NCBI GenBank assembly: GCA_964486725.1
Contig: CAZAOK010000004.1
Coordinates: forward strand, 1-64,000
Direction: 5' to 3'
Length of the DNA stretch: 64,000 nucleotides
Source of the DNA: M55B154 sp964486725
GTDB taxonomy: Bacteria; Spirochaetota; UBA4802; UB4802
A program made the translations under genes and the position numbers. Below are positions 9,964-18,126 of the stretch, piece after piece; position 1 is the stretch's first letter; each line of letters starts with the position of its first letter. The notes beneath the pieces were generated by a model. It saw only the letters and a program-made list of their open reading frames with translations, ran no database searches and was not told the origin of the DNA.

Positions 9964-9994
9964 AAAAGACCTGCCGGTAAATGGCAGGTCTTTT
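9964..9994 (-). terminator. Rho-independent terminator of the sodium:solute symporter gene
   Basis: A perfect 12-bp stem (AAAAGACCTGCC at 9964-9975 paired with 9983-9994) with a 7-base loop. Read on the minus strand the stem is followed by a run of Ts, 30 bases after the stop of the symporter gene. Confidence 0.85.
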
Positions 9995-10024
9995 GAATTT
10001 ACAGCATTTTTGTTGTTCAGTATG

Positions 10025-11788
10025 CTAAATATCCTGAAAACATTTTTTTATGTGATCATCAGAAGGCTTCTGAGTAAAGAATGAAACAACGATAGTGAGA
10101 AAAAAGGATACCGGTAACGCGATAAACATGGGATCAACAATTATCCATGGTTTCCCAAACAGAAAGGGCTTGCCGAATATCAACTGGCTTAAGCCAATTA
10201 CTGATGATTCTGTAGCATGAACAAATAAGAGCCAGAACGCACTGGTGACAAAACCTCCCACCATGCCTGTTATAGCAGCAGCCTTCGTTATTTTTTTGAA
10301 ATACAGTCCCCCAATATAGGCGGGAAGAAAGCTTCCAGCACACAGGCCGAAAAATATTGCGGTTCCCCTGGCGATTATTGCCTCACCTTTTACGTATACT
10401 TTTGGAAGCAGGTAGGCCAGCAGTACGCTGATAAGAATTGTCAATCCAATGCCAAGTTTACTGATGAAGACACTTCGCTCTTCAGAGTAATCCTTTCCTT
10501 TTTCAATTTGTTCATAAAAGTCACGGCCAACGGCAGTTCCCATCGCGTGAAATTGAGAACTGAGGGTAGACATCGCCGCGGCAAGCAGGGTCAGCATGAA
10601 TAAAACCGCGAACCATTTGGGCATAGACTGCTTGATATACTGTGGTATTATGTTTGCCACCTTGCCCCCCGCAGCCACAATGGCAATTGAACCATCAGTG
10701 GTTATCTTGTGGGGTACATCTTTGTGTATGTCAATTGAGTCGCCCACAGATATACCAGAATGATTTTTTCTGAGATTTCTGATATTATCTTTTGTAACCT
10801 CAACTACCTTTGAGCCCGGACAGGTTTCCGCGATGGAGCCCGTTATCTGGCAGAATTCAATTTTGTTCACGTTATTACTGAAGAACACATTTGAAAGTGA
10901 ACCCGATACAAACGCCACGCCGGTCATCAGGAGTATGAATATTCCACCGATCAATACCGCACGGTTCAGTTCCCTGTTGCTTTTAACAGTCATGAACCGT
11001 ACTACCAGCTGTGGCTGGGCCAGCACGCCAATACCTACACCCATTACTATGGTTGAGACAAGAACCCACCAGTAATCCGATCCCAGTGTAGGCATCGATG
11101 TCCACCCGTTGTGTCCGCTTGCTACAAAGGAAGCAGGGGGAGACATTGCGGTAAGGGAAGAATGGGCCTCTGTAATACCTCCAAGTGTATAGTAGGTATA
11201 TACTATCAATATGGCCATACCCAGAAACATAACTGAACCCTGAAAGGCATCAGTATACATGACCCCCTTCAACCCCCCCATGATCACATAAGTTGCTACG
11301 ATAAGGGCGAAGAAGAAAAGTGCTGTGGTGTAATCGATCATGAACTGCTGTTCGATATACTTGGCAGCACCGATTAACACAACACCCGCGTAGAGGGGCA
11401 TAAAAAGAAATATAATAATACCCGCGAATTTTTGTATAAAAGGAGACTGAAACCGTCGTGAAAGAAATTCCGGAAAGGTGTGCGAATCAAGATGATACCC
11501 CATAATCCTGGTTCTCTTGCCGAAAAAGATGAATGCAATAAATATACCAACAAAGATATTTAAGAATGTAAGCCAGAGAATGCCCATGCCGAAAATGCCG
11601 GCCGCGCCACCAAATCCTATGATTGCCGATGTACTTATAAATGTTGCTCCATACGAAAGCGCCATAACATATGGATGAATATCCCTTCCCGCTAACAGGT
11701 AATCAGACGCACCATGTGTTTTTCTGTATCCAAGATAGCCAAGTGTTGCGATTACCAGCAGGTATAGTACAACAAGAAATATGGTCAT
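10025..11788 (-). CDS. Sodium:solute symporter (SSS/SLC5 family)
   Basis: A 587-aa transporter of the PutP/PanF superfamily using the sodium gradient. It starts directly in helix 1 (TIFLVVLYLLVIATLGYLGY), then GASDYLLAGRDIHPYVMALSYGATFISTSAIIGFGGAAG, the LeuT-fold substrate/sodium region, and later MLTLLAAAMSTLSSQFHAMGTAVGRDFYEQ, the conserved sodium-site serines before the cytoplasmic loop. Between helices there is an unusually long hydrophilic insert (about residues 305-370, with cysteines CQITGSIAETCPG) that probably lies outside the membrane. The accessory gene immediately upstream is co-transcribed (18 bases apart). The substrate is unknown. Confidence 0.92.
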   Translation of the reverse strand: MTIFLVVLYLLVIATLGYLGYRKTHGASDYLLAGRDIHPYVMALSYGATFISTSAIIGFGGAAGIFGMGILWLTFLNIFVGIFIAFIFFGKRTRIMGYHLDSHTFPEFLSRRFQSPFIQKFAGIIIFLFMPLYAGVVLIGAAKYIEQQFMIDYTTALFFFALIVATYVIMGGLKGVMYTDAFQGSVMFLGMAILIVYTYYTLGGITEAHSSLTAMSPPASFVASGHNGWTSMPTLGSDYWWVLVSTIVMGVGIGVLAQPQLVVRFMTVKSNRELNRAVLIGGIFILLMTGVAFVSGSLSNVFFSNNVNKIEFCQITGSIAETCPGSKVVEVTKDNIRNLRKNHSGISVGDSIDIHKDVPHKITTDGSIAIVAAGGKVANIIPQYIKQSMPKWFAVLFMLTLLAAAMSTLSSQFHAMGTAVGRDFYEQIEKGKDYSEERSVFISKLGIGLTILISVLLAYLLPKVYVKGEAIIARGTAIFFGLCAGSFLPAYIGGLYFKKITKAAAITGMVGGFVTSAFWLLFVHATESSVIGLSQLIFGKPFLFGKPWIIVDPMFIALPVSFFLTIVVSFFTQKPSDDHIKKCFQDI

Positions 11789-11806
11789 TGCCGTTCCTCC
11801 TCCTTA

Positions 11807-11977
11807 TTAAAGTGATTTTTCTATTTTTATTTCTTCTTCAACCCATTGACGCTGCTCGGAGGTATCCTCCTGCCCGTCACTGTTCCATTTCAAAATCCCG
11901 TAGATGACACAGGTTGCTGCGCTCAATATACAGAGCACGTATACCGCGAATACCCAGAAGTCCCCAAGTCCCAGCAT
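11807..11977 (-). CDS. Symporter small accessory protein
   Basis: A 56-aa single-helix membrane protein, MLGLGDFWVFAVYVLCILSA onward, matching the short family found just upstream of certain sodium:solute symporters. The helix is followed by an acidic cytoplasmic tail (SDGQEDTSEQRQWVEEEIKIE). The ATG at 11977 is chosen over an in-frame start 42 bases upstream because AAGGGGG sits seven bases before it. It probably helps fold or stabilise the partner transporter; this is inferred from the constant pairing. Confidence 0.85.
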   Translation of the reverse strand: MLGLGDFWVFAVYVLCILSAATCVIYGILKWNSDGQEDTSEQRQWVEEEIKIEKSL

Positions 11978-12123
11978 TTTCGTCCCCCTTGTAAAAAAAA
12001 TTTTTTTAAACCTGAACATAATTGTTTAAATATTCACATGTCAAGAACAAATAAAATATTTAAATGCTAAATCGCAATTGCTTACAATTGAGGCCTGTTG
12101 AATTATTTATCTCGGGATGGTAT

Positions 12124-13035
12124 TCATGGTAGCTGTTGTGCCTTCTTCATGTATTCTGATGCCTCAACATCGTTACCCATGAAGGAATGTATATCATGCA
12201 TCAACAGCAGCGATGTTTCACTGTCAGGGTTTATGGAGATGGCTCTTTCAAGGTATCGTAATGCAAGCTCAAGTTTTCTTTTCCTGTTTGTGGTGGGCAG
12301 TGTAGTAAAGTACAGGTGGGCAAGGGTGACAAGAGATTTTTCGTCGTTGGGCTTTACGTCGATGAGTTTCTCAAGAACTTCTATCGCGTCTACCGGTTTT
12401 CCCTGTTGCCTGTAAAGATTTGATAGTTCATAATACCCCTGCAGGGCGGCCGGGTTCTTTTCAATCGCCTCCCAGTATTTTTCACCGGCCTGGAGGGTGT
12501 CCCCTTTTTGCAGTTTTCGCCTGGCATTACGTATCAGCGGATCACTTAATGGTTTGCCGATATTGTAACTGATGGTAAAGTGCTCTTCGGCCTTTTGAAA
12601 ATTTTTCTTGAAAATGTAGTATCGCACAAGGTTGATATGCGCGGGGATGTACTTCTTATCAATGGCAACCGACTTTTCAAAATGTTGATATGCCTTGTCT
12701 ATTTCCAGGAAGAACCAGTACAGTGAACCAGCCTTATTATGAATGACATGTTGTGTATCATTAATAACCAGTGATTTTCTATAATACTTCAGGGCTTTCT
12801 TCTTAATATTATTTTTCATGTATATCTCGGCAATAAGATTTGCTGCCTGGTAGAGAGAATCGTTTAGCCTTAATGCCCTGGTGAGATTTTCAATAGCAAA
12901 TTCATACATCTCGTGATTGTATTCAATTTTTCCCTTCTTGTAATAATATTGCCATGTGTTTGCTGCAAATGCACTATTTGCGCATAAAATAAAAAATATA
13001 ACGATTGCCAGGGGTTTTATTATTGACTTTTTCAT
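12124..13035 (-). CDS. Secreted TPR protein
   Basis: A 303-aa protein with a clean signal peptide (MKKSIIKPLAIVIFFILCAN, cut after AFA) and then six to seven tetratricopeptide repeats, such as YEFAIENLTRALRLNDSLYQAANLIAEIYMKNNIKKKALKYYRKSL and AALQGYYELSNLYRQQGKPVDAIEVLEKL. It is presumably a periplasmic protein-interaction scaffold with no catalytic domain. The frame continues upstream to 13197, but that extension is antisense to tRNA-Phe, so the ATG at 13035 is the true start. Confidence 0.85.
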   Translation of the reverse strand: MKKSIIKPLAIVIFFILCANSAFAANTWQYYYKKGKIEYNHEMYEFAIENLTRALRLNDSLYQAANLIAEIYMKNNIKKKALKYYRKSLVINDTQHVIHNKAGSLYWFFLEIDKAYQHFEKSVAIDKKYIPAHINLVRYYIFKKNFQKAEEHFTISYNIGKPLSDPLIRNARRKLQKGDTLQAGEKYWEAIEKNPAALQGYYELSNLYRQQGKPVDAIEVLEKLIDVKPNDEKSLVTLAHLYFTTLPTTNRKRKLELALRYLERAISINPDSETSLLLMHDIHSFMGNDVEASEYMKKAQQLP

Positions 13036-13065
13036 GTCAGATTTTATATGTGTTTTTGTTTTGCT

Positions 13066-13138
13066 GGTCAGGTAGCTCAGTCGGTAGAGCAGGGGACTGA
13101 AAATCCCCGTGTCGGCGGTTCGATTCCGTCCCTGACCA
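13066..13138 (+). tRNA. tRNA-Phe (GAA)
   Basis: The sequence folds as a full cloverleaf: acceptor GGTCAGG/CCTGACC, anticodon stem GGGGA/TCCCC around the loop CTGAAAA (anticodon GAA at 13099-13101), and T loop GTTCGATTC. The final CA after the discriminator A is not a full encoded CCA. Confidence 0.97.
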
Positions 13139-13257
13139 TTTCCCTTCAGATTTTTTCTACTCACTATACAGTATATAAATAGTATCGGTATAATCATTTT
13201 TTTTATCAGTTTACTTCTTATTTTTATAACACAATATCTCGAATTCTTGATAGTGTT

Positions 13258-13408
13258 GTTACTAATCAGCTATTATCAGGTTAAAGATCATTTTCAATAT
13301 AATGAACAGCTATAGAGATGGTTCCCCCGCCTTCGGCGGGGGGAACCATCATAATTTTATTCATTTCGCGATAATTGAATCATTTAATAACGACAGTTGA
13401 GCAGTTAC
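13258..13408 (+). mobile_element. MITE copy 1 (IS66-like ends)
   Basis: A 151-bp palindromic element in the gap between tRNA-Phe and serS. Its ends are GTTACTAATCAGC and TTGAGCAGTTAC, diverged forms of the family ends. The centre is a GC-rich hairpin, GATGGTT-CCCCCGCC-TTC-GGCGGGGG(G)-AACCATC (about 13317-13350). Flanking 8-mers ATAGTGTT and AAAGTTTT match at 6 of 8 positions, so the target duplication has decayed. It has the same orientation as copy 3. Confidence 0.8.
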
Positions 13409-13451
13409 AAAGTTTTAAAAATTCCGTGGTGTTCAAATTTTTGCTTCTTTC

Positions 13452-13480
13452 TTGACAAAAAACCGCCGGGTACATATTTC
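13452..13480 (+). promoter_or_regulatory. Possible serS promoter
   Basis: A perfect TTGACA (13452-13457) is followed by TACATA at 13471 (spacing 13) and TATTTC at 13475 (spacing 17). The -10 choice is unclear. It lies 50 bases ahead of the serS start, just after MITE copy 1. Confidence 0.4.
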
Positions 13481-13530
13481 TTAAAGCTGTAGATGTGTAA
13501 CGTGACAAGATCCTGTAAACGAGGTTCCTT

Positions 13531-14793
13531 ATGATCGATCCAAGGCTGATTCGTGAAAACATTGATACCGTAAAAGACATGGTAAAGAAGAGGAATATGG
13601 AAGGGGTGGTGGATTTTTCCCGGCTTGAAACCATTGATGAGGAACGTCGATCACTAATTACCAGTGCAGATGAACTTCGAGAACAACGAAATAAATATTC
13701 AAAAGAAATTGGAAATAAAAAGCAAAAAGGCGAAGACGCAACTGAGATGATGGAAGCGGTAAAGGGGGTTTCTGACAGCATAAAGGAGCTTGAAGCCCGC
13801 CTTGCCGTGTTGAATGATGAATATAACGACATGGTATTGTCCATTCCCAATATGATTGGTGAAGATGTTCCGGCAGGAGTGGATGAATCTGACAACGTGG
13901 AAGTGCGAAGCTGGGGAAGTAAACCCTCATTCGATTTTGAGCCCCTGCCGCATTATGAAATCGGAACAGCCCTTGATATACTGGATTTTGAACGGGGTGT
14001 CAAGATTGCCGGTGCCAGGTTCTATGTGTACAGGGGGCTGGCTGCCCGCCTGGAAAGGGCAATAATAAACTTCATGCTTGACCTGCATACCCGCGAGAAC
14101 GGGTACGAAGAGGTGTTTGGGCCTTTCATCGTTAATGATGAAAGTATGACAGGTACCGGTCAGTATCCAAAGTTCATGGATGAGTATTACCGAATTGAGC
14201 GGGACGGGCTCTCGCTGATCCCCACCGCCGAGGTGACATTGACCAACCTTTACCGGGATGAAATATTACCGGGTGATTCACTACCCGTTAATGTTACCAT
14301 GCAGTCGTCCTGTTTCAGAAGAGAAGCGGGAGCAGCAGGCCGTGACACCAGGGGGCTTGTTCGTGTTCACCAGTTTCAGAAGGTTGAACTGGTAAAATTT
14401 GTAGAACCTGAAACATCATTTGATGAGCTCGAAAAACTGGTGGCCCATGCCGAAGAAGTGTTGAAACGTTTAAACCTGCATTACAGGGTGATGCTCCTTT
14501 GCAGTGGAGATACTTCGGCATCTTCGGCCAGGACATATGACATAGAAGTCTGGATGCCCGGCCTTAACCGTTACCTGGAGATTTCTTCGTGTTCCAATTT
14601 TCTTGATTACCAGGCCCGCCGGGCGAAGATCCGTTACCGTCCCGCCGCAGGCGGCAAGCCGGTGCTTGTGCACACGTTGAATGGATCAGGTCTGGCCGCG
14701 GGTAGAACCATGGCCGCTGTTATGGAAAACTTTCAAAATAAAGACAAAACCTTCGATATCCCCGATGTACTCAAACCTTACATGGGGATGTAA
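13531..14793 (+). CDS. serS: Seryl-tRNA synthetase
   Basis: A class II synthetase of 420 aa that charges tRNA-Ser (and is used for selenocysteine tRNA). The N-terminal 100 residues form the expected long antiparallel coiled-coil arm (MIDPRLIRENIDTVKDMVKKR ... LEARLAVLNDEYNDMVLSIPN). The catalytic core shows the serine-specific TAEVTLTNLYRDEIL, motif 2 SCFRREAGAAGRDTRGLVRVHQFQKVELV, and motif 3 LNGSGLAAGRTMAAVMENFQ. No T-box leader is visible upstream. Confidence 0.97.
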   Translation: MIDPRLIRENIDTVKDMVKKRNMEGVVDFSRLETIDEERRSLITSADELREQRNKYSKEIGNKKQKGEDATEMMEAVKGVSDSIKELEARLAVLNDEYNDMVLSIPNMIGEDVPAGVDESDNVEVRSWGSKPSFDFEPLPHYEIGTALDILDFERGVKIAGARFYVYRGLAARLERAIINFMLDLHTRENGYEEVFGPFIVNDESMTGTGQYPKFMDEYYRIERDGLSLIPTAEVTLTNLYRDEILPGDSLPVNVTMQSSCFRREAGAAGRDTRGLVRVHQFQKVELVKFVEPETSFDELEKLVAHAEEVLKRLNLHYRVMLLCSGDTSASSARTYDIEVWMPGLNRYLEISSCSNFLDYQARRAKIRYRPAAGGKPVLVHTLNGSGLAAGRTMAAVMENFQNKDKTFDIPDVLKPYMGM

Positions 14794-14816
14794 AACTATA
14801 TGCGATTACGTTGTTA

Positions 14817-15794
14817 ATGATAGTTGTTGACCTTGAAAATATAGATTGGACAGCATTTCGGCAGGTCGTGGCATTGTCCCTGGCAACCGGCCGGGATTGC
14901 AGCATCAGGGGACTTGGGCAGCTCTTTGACCACATACATAACAGGCGCATGTGGAAAGTACTGAAAAATATTATGGAATTGATCCCGGGTGTTGACGTAA
15001 TCGAGCGGGATAATCAGGTACGTATTATATCCTCCGGTCTGAAGTACGGAATTTATCACGTTGAAACACACAGGTATGCACCTGTGACGGATATTATTCT
15101 TACCCTTGCACCTGCGTTATCAAATTGTGAATTTGTATCAGAACTACACCTGAAAGGTGTTACCCATTCACCGTACTCACATCCGGCCTCATTTTTGAAA
15201 ACATCACTGAATGCGCTGATCACGGACGCGGGATACACGGTGGCCAGTTCGCTGAAAAAATTTGGATTTTATGGTTCAGGTGATGGTGAAATTGTCACGA
15301 AAATATATCCCATGGTGAAGCATGCAAATTTCATTCTCCCCGTATCGTACAACTGGGAGATGGTGAGTGCCCGTGTGTACGTGGCAAAGATAGATACCGC
15401 CTTTGCCAGCTATCAAAAAGAATACCTGGCAAAAGAACTGCACATTGATGCTAATTCCATATCAATAATGGAAATTGTGAACAGCAGTGGATATGGGAAT
15501 CACATTGATGTCAATATCCGCGGTGGTGATATGGAGATGGTAGAGTCAATGACCATGATGTTATATAACGCTGATGGTGATTTCGTGTTTACTGATGACA
15601 GTATGCGTGACAGCATGAAAGAATTCTGTGCAAGGATTAAGAATATAATCGATGATAAAAAAATACCATATCCTTTGCTTCGTGAAGCTATTCCGTTTAT
15701 AAAGCTTGCCGGTTTGGATTGTGATGAGTATAATGATGCAGAAGATACGGGTATGGAGTTAACACGTAGACTGTGCCAACTGTTTTCATTGTAA
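14817..15794 (+). CDS. RtcA-like (RNA 3'-phosphate cyclase family) protein lacking key motifs
   Basis: About 325 aa with the RtcA/Rcl1 fold pattern: the first unit FRQVVALSLATGRDCSIRGL aligns with the family's ILRTALALSLLTGKPVRI. The middle part (ILTLAPALSNCEFVSELHLKGVTH, FLKTSLNALITDAGYTV, LKKFGFYGSGDGEIVTKIYPM) follows the cyclase and EPSP-synthase-type repeats, including the final glycine-rich YPxGGGE-like strand. The usual N-terminal GEGGGQ loop is replaced by ENIDWTA, and I see no histidine in the C-terminal region where RtcA carries its adenylated histidine. It is therefore probably not an active cyclase and, like Rcl1, may bind RNA. It begins 23 bases after serS. ATG 14817 is used; a TTG at 14811 is possible. 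Confidence 0.6.
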   Translation: MIVVDLENIDWTAFRQVVALSLATGRDCSIRGLGQLFDHIHNRRMWKVLKNIMELIPGVDVIERDNQVRIISSGLKYGIYHVETHRYAPVTDIILTLAPALSNCEFVSELHLKGVTHSPYSHPASFLKTSLNALITDAGYTVASSLKKFGFYGSGDGEIVTKIYPMVKHANFILPVSYNWEMVSARVYVAKIDTAFASYQKEYLAKELHIDANSISIMEIVNSSGYGNHIDVNIRGGDMEMVESMTMMLYNADGDFVFTDDSMRDSMKEFCARIKNIIDDKKIPYPLLREAIPFIKLAGLDCDEYNDAEDTGMELTRRLCQLFSL

Positions 15795-15884
15795 TGTTTA
15801 GTAATAATCATGTGTACATGAATCAAAGACTGAAGTTGAGCGGCCGAAAAACCGCGGTTATTTATTTATACGTGATATGGGGAA

Positions 15885-16016
15885 TTACACAAGGGTAATA
15901 ATATTTTCAATTTTTGCGCAGTCTATACAGTATCGTGTACCCCTGGTTTTTCCCTTGCCTGGTACATAATAGTGGTTGAGACTGTTTAGTTGTTTGCCGC
16001 ATTTTACGCATTTCAT
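15885..16016 (-). CDS. Small zinc-ribbon protein, 43 aa
   Basis: A short reading frame, MKCVKCGKQLNSLNHYYVPG, then RGTRYCIDCAKIENIITLV and stop. Two CxxC pairs (residues 3/6 and 30/33) spaced by 23 residues make a minimal zinc ribbon. It resembles the short zinc-binding proteins often found alone in bacterial genomes. An AGGGT precedes the ATG by about seven bases. It is convergent with the RtcA-like gene, with about 90 bases between the stops. Confidence 0.6.
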   Translation of the reverse strand: MKCVKCGKQLNSLNHYYVPGKGKTRGTRYCIDCAKIENIITLV

Positions 16017-16098
16017 AATTAATACCCTGATGGATTAGTATGATATAATACACTGTTACTATTTTCGGTTTTCATGATTATTTTGTTAATAAAAAAAC

Positions 16099-16423
16099 TG
16101 GGTCATTCCGGATTATTGGGAATTGAAAATAATTTTTTATAACAATAACCTTTGAAATTGCAATTCACATAATTTTTTAACTGCAGATAAATGGAATTAA
16201 GTGAAAAGTGAAAGGTGAAAAGTTAGTAGTGACGAGTGATCAGTTCACTTCCCACGGTTCACTATTCACTAATCATCCGCGTTAATCTGCGTTTATCGAG
16301 CGAAGCGGGCGGTTTCATGTATTTAAAGCCGTATGATATCATAAGCTTTTCTTTGGGGGACTAATAATTCATATTCATAAAAATAAATTATGATGGTTTT
16401 CCCCAAAATTCCGGAATGAGCCA
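16099..16423. repeat. Degenerate element flanked by inverted repeats
   Basis: The gene-free stretch 16017-16496 contains a 325-bp block bounded by imperfect inverted ends of about 24 bp: TGGGTCATTCCGGATTATTG at 16099 and, on the other strand from 16423, TGGCTCATTCCGGAATTTTG. The left 43 bases (16108-16150) recur almost exactly in reverse orientation at 30908-30949. Inside are short purine-rich repeats (GTGAAAAGTGAAAGGTGAAA at 16201) and a CCGCGTTAATCTGCGTTTATC-like stretch. No coding sequence is visible inside. It is probably a decayed transposable element. Confidence 0.45.
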
Positions 16424-16496
16424 AAAAATTAGTTTACAATAAGTAACCGGTGATCTATTATCGCCGACTATTTTGAACCTGGAGGAGCATGTATTT

Positions 16497-16811
16497 ATGG
16501 CCGCAAAGACCAGTCAATCGTCAATAACTAAAAGATCAAAGAAAAAGACCAATCTTCAGAAGCTGTCAACGACAATGAATAAACTTGCGCATGACGCGGT
16601 TGATAAGGAAGTGGTAAAGAGGTTTAAAACATACATCGATACTTCATCAGAAGATATCAGCAAGGTAAATCTTGACCAGATCCTTAAAAACTCAGAAGAC
16701 CTGGTGTTAAGCAGCTATAATGAGAGCCTGCAACCATACATTAAGCATTACCTGTTTATGAAGAAAAGAGAAGAAAAAAAGAAGACAAAAAAAAGTAAGA
16801 ATATTTTCTAA
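16497..16811 (+). CDS. Hypothetical lysine-rich protein, 104 aa
   Basis: I do not recognise a family. The protein begins MAAKTSQSSITKRSKKKT, is helical in the middle (VVKRFKTYIDTSSEDISKVNLDQILKNSEDLVLSSYNESL) and ends in a lysine cluster (KKREEKKKTKKSKNIF). Both ends are strongly basic, which suggests nucleic-acid or membrane-surface contact. ATG 16497 is chosen because GGAGGA lies ten bases upstream. It ends five bases before moaD and may share its transcript. Confidence 0.6.
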   Translation: MAAKTSQSSITKRSKKKTNLQKLSTTMNKLAHDAVDKEVVKRFKTYIDTSSEDISKVNLDQILKNSEDLVLSSYNESLQPYIKHYLFMKKREEKKKTKKSKNIF

Positions 16812-16816
16812 TATTT

Positions 16817-17062
16817 ATGAAAATTACTGTCAAAACATTCGCAACCGTAACGGATATCACCGGCTTTTCTACCTCCAGTATCGAGATAACAGGTGGGAAA
16901 ACTGTAGGATATGTGTTGAAGTATTTACAGGGTGAATATCCCAGGCTGAAGAAAATACTTGATTCATTACTGGTTGCGGTTAACGAGGAATATGCAGATC
17001 ATACCCATGAGTTGAAAGAGGGTGATGTTCTTGCCATTTTTCCTCCCGTGAGCGGCGGGTAG
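16817..17062 (+). CDS. moaD: Molybdopterin synthase sulphur carrier subunit MoaD
   Basis: An 81-aa ubiquitin-fold protein ending in the essential double glycine (FPPVSGG), which is adenylated and thiocarboxylated by a MoeB-type enzyme. The features VKTFATVTDITG, LKYLQGEYPRLKKIL and LLVAVNEEYADHTHELKEGDVLAIFPPVSGG are typical of MoaD rather than ThiS. moaE follows after eight bases. A MoeB/ThiF-type partner lies at 55.8 kb. Confidence 0.92.
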   Translation: MKITVKTFATVTDITGFSTSSIEITGGKTVGYVLKYLQGEYPRLKKILDSLLVAVNEEYADHTHELKEGDVLAIFPPVSGG

Positions 17063-17070
17063 GAGGTAAA

Positions 17071-17487
17071 ATGGTATACTGCAGGTTTCAGGAAGCCCCC
17101 CTTGATATCAATGAAATCACCGGGATGGTTGGAAAAGAATCAGACGGTGCTGTTGTTATATTCACCGGTCAGGCCAGAAATAAAACCGGTGAAAAAGAGG
17201 TTACCCACCTTGAATACCAGTTGTACCAGGATATGGCAGAAAAAGAACTGAAAAAGATTTTACATGATGCTTCCGCTAAATGGGGTCTAACCGATTGCGT
17301 GGTAATTCACAGGTTTGGTAAAGTATTACCAGGCCAGGTAAGTATAATTATTGGGGTATCCTCACCTCACCGAGATGAAGCATACTCCGCTTCACGGTAT
17401 ATCATTGATACCATAAAAAAAACTGTTCCGGTGTGGAAAAAAGAGTTTTACAGGGATGGTTCAAGCTGGATTACAAAAGGTAGCTAG
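17071..17487 (+). CDS. moaE: Molybdopterin synthase catalytic subunit MoaE
   Basis: A 138-aa protein that transfers sulphur from MoaD to cyclic pyranopterin monophosphate to make molybdopterin. Family marks: GAVVIFTGQARNKTGEKEVTHLEYQLY, VVIHRFGKVLPGQVSIIIGVSSPHRDEAYSASRYIIDTIK and the active-site lysines in VPVWKKEFYRDGSSWI. Its 3' end overlaps the convergent HEPN gene by 17 bases. No other cofactor-assembly genes stand next to it. Confidence 0.95.
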   Translation: MVYCRFQEAPLDINEITGMVGKESDGAVVIFTGQARNKTGEKEVTHLEYQLYQDMAEKELKKILHDASAKWGLTDCVVIHRFGKVLPGQVSIIIGVSSPHRDEAYSASRYIIDTIKKTVPVWKKEFYRDGSSWITKGS

Positions 17488-17872
17488 CCTTGCTTTTCAG
17501 TACTTCGTTAAGAATCGTTTCAGCATTCCTGTTAAAGTGTTCAGCCTGTGTCCGTGAGACGCGAATGCCGTCGTCGTTTTCAAGCATTTCTTTGAATGTC
17601 CTGGCGTTGTGCAATATATCAACGATATCCAGTTCAGTCCATCCGTTAGGAGAATAATATTCTTCTACCAGTTCAAGTATCTTGTTGTGATCGTCTGAAT
17701 CCTGACCATCGTCGATAAGAAGAATCCGCACCGCGTAAAACATGGATAGATATGAATAAACTATGGAATCGTTGTATAGTTCTTTCTCAAGCATAAGGGA
17801 AGATATCTTTAGTTTTTCCCTGCTTTGCTCAACCCTGAAATTCTTTTTCTTTTCAGTATCTACATTCATCAT
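17471..17872 (-). CDS. HEPN-domain protein
   Basis: A 133-aa all-helical protein whose central helix SIVYSYLSMFYAVRILLIDDG and following DSDDHNKILELVEEYY fit the HEPN fold (higher eukaryote and prokaryote nucleotide-binding). HEPN proteins are often the toxin or RNase half of HEPN-MNT pairs, but no nucleotidyltransferase gene is adjacent. A possible R-x4-H (RTQAEH) near the C-terminus resembles the RNase motif of active HEPN toxins, but this could be chance. The Shine-Dalgarno site is weak; two adjacent ATGs are possible starts. Confidence 0.6.
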   Translation of the reverse strand: MMNVDTEKKKNFRVEQSREKLKISSLMLEKELYNDSIVYSYLSMFYAVRILLIDDGQDSDDHNKILELVEEYYSPNGWTELDIVDILHNARTFKEMLENDDGIRVSRTQAEHFNRNAETILNEVLKSKASYLL

Positions 17873-18126
17873 ATCTCAATTATTCCCTGCGTTAATTCTA
17901 TATTATAAAGTATGACCATCGAACAGGAAAATCCATATTATGTTCCATTAATTATTAAAAAAATTAAATATTTAAGAGAACATTATCTATTGAATATCAA
18001 CTTATGTAAGTCAGCAAGAACTTTTTTATAATTTCTGCGACTATGACTACGATGCGGTTTTTTACTTGCGCGCAATACCAGCTGTATATTACCATTCATC
18101 GCGAATGTGAAAAGAAGGAGCGACCA

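Noticed and set aside
13409..13530. T-box riboswitch ahead of serS
   Set aside because: The leader is too short and shows no T-box consensus or terminator/antiterminator pair.
13380..13895. 171-residue open frame on the minus strand
   Set aside because: It overlaps the start of serS, is serine-rich as expected from the complement of a charged coiled coil, and has no motif.
17471..17872. HEPN gene as part of a toxin-antitoxin pair
   Set aside because: No MNT nucleotidyltransferase or other antitoxin gene is adjacent, so only the domain call is kept.
17912..18031. 39-codon open frame (MTIEQENPYYVPLIIKKIKY...)
   Set aside because: No ribosome site, no recognisable family and an AT-rich intergenic setting; too weak to call.
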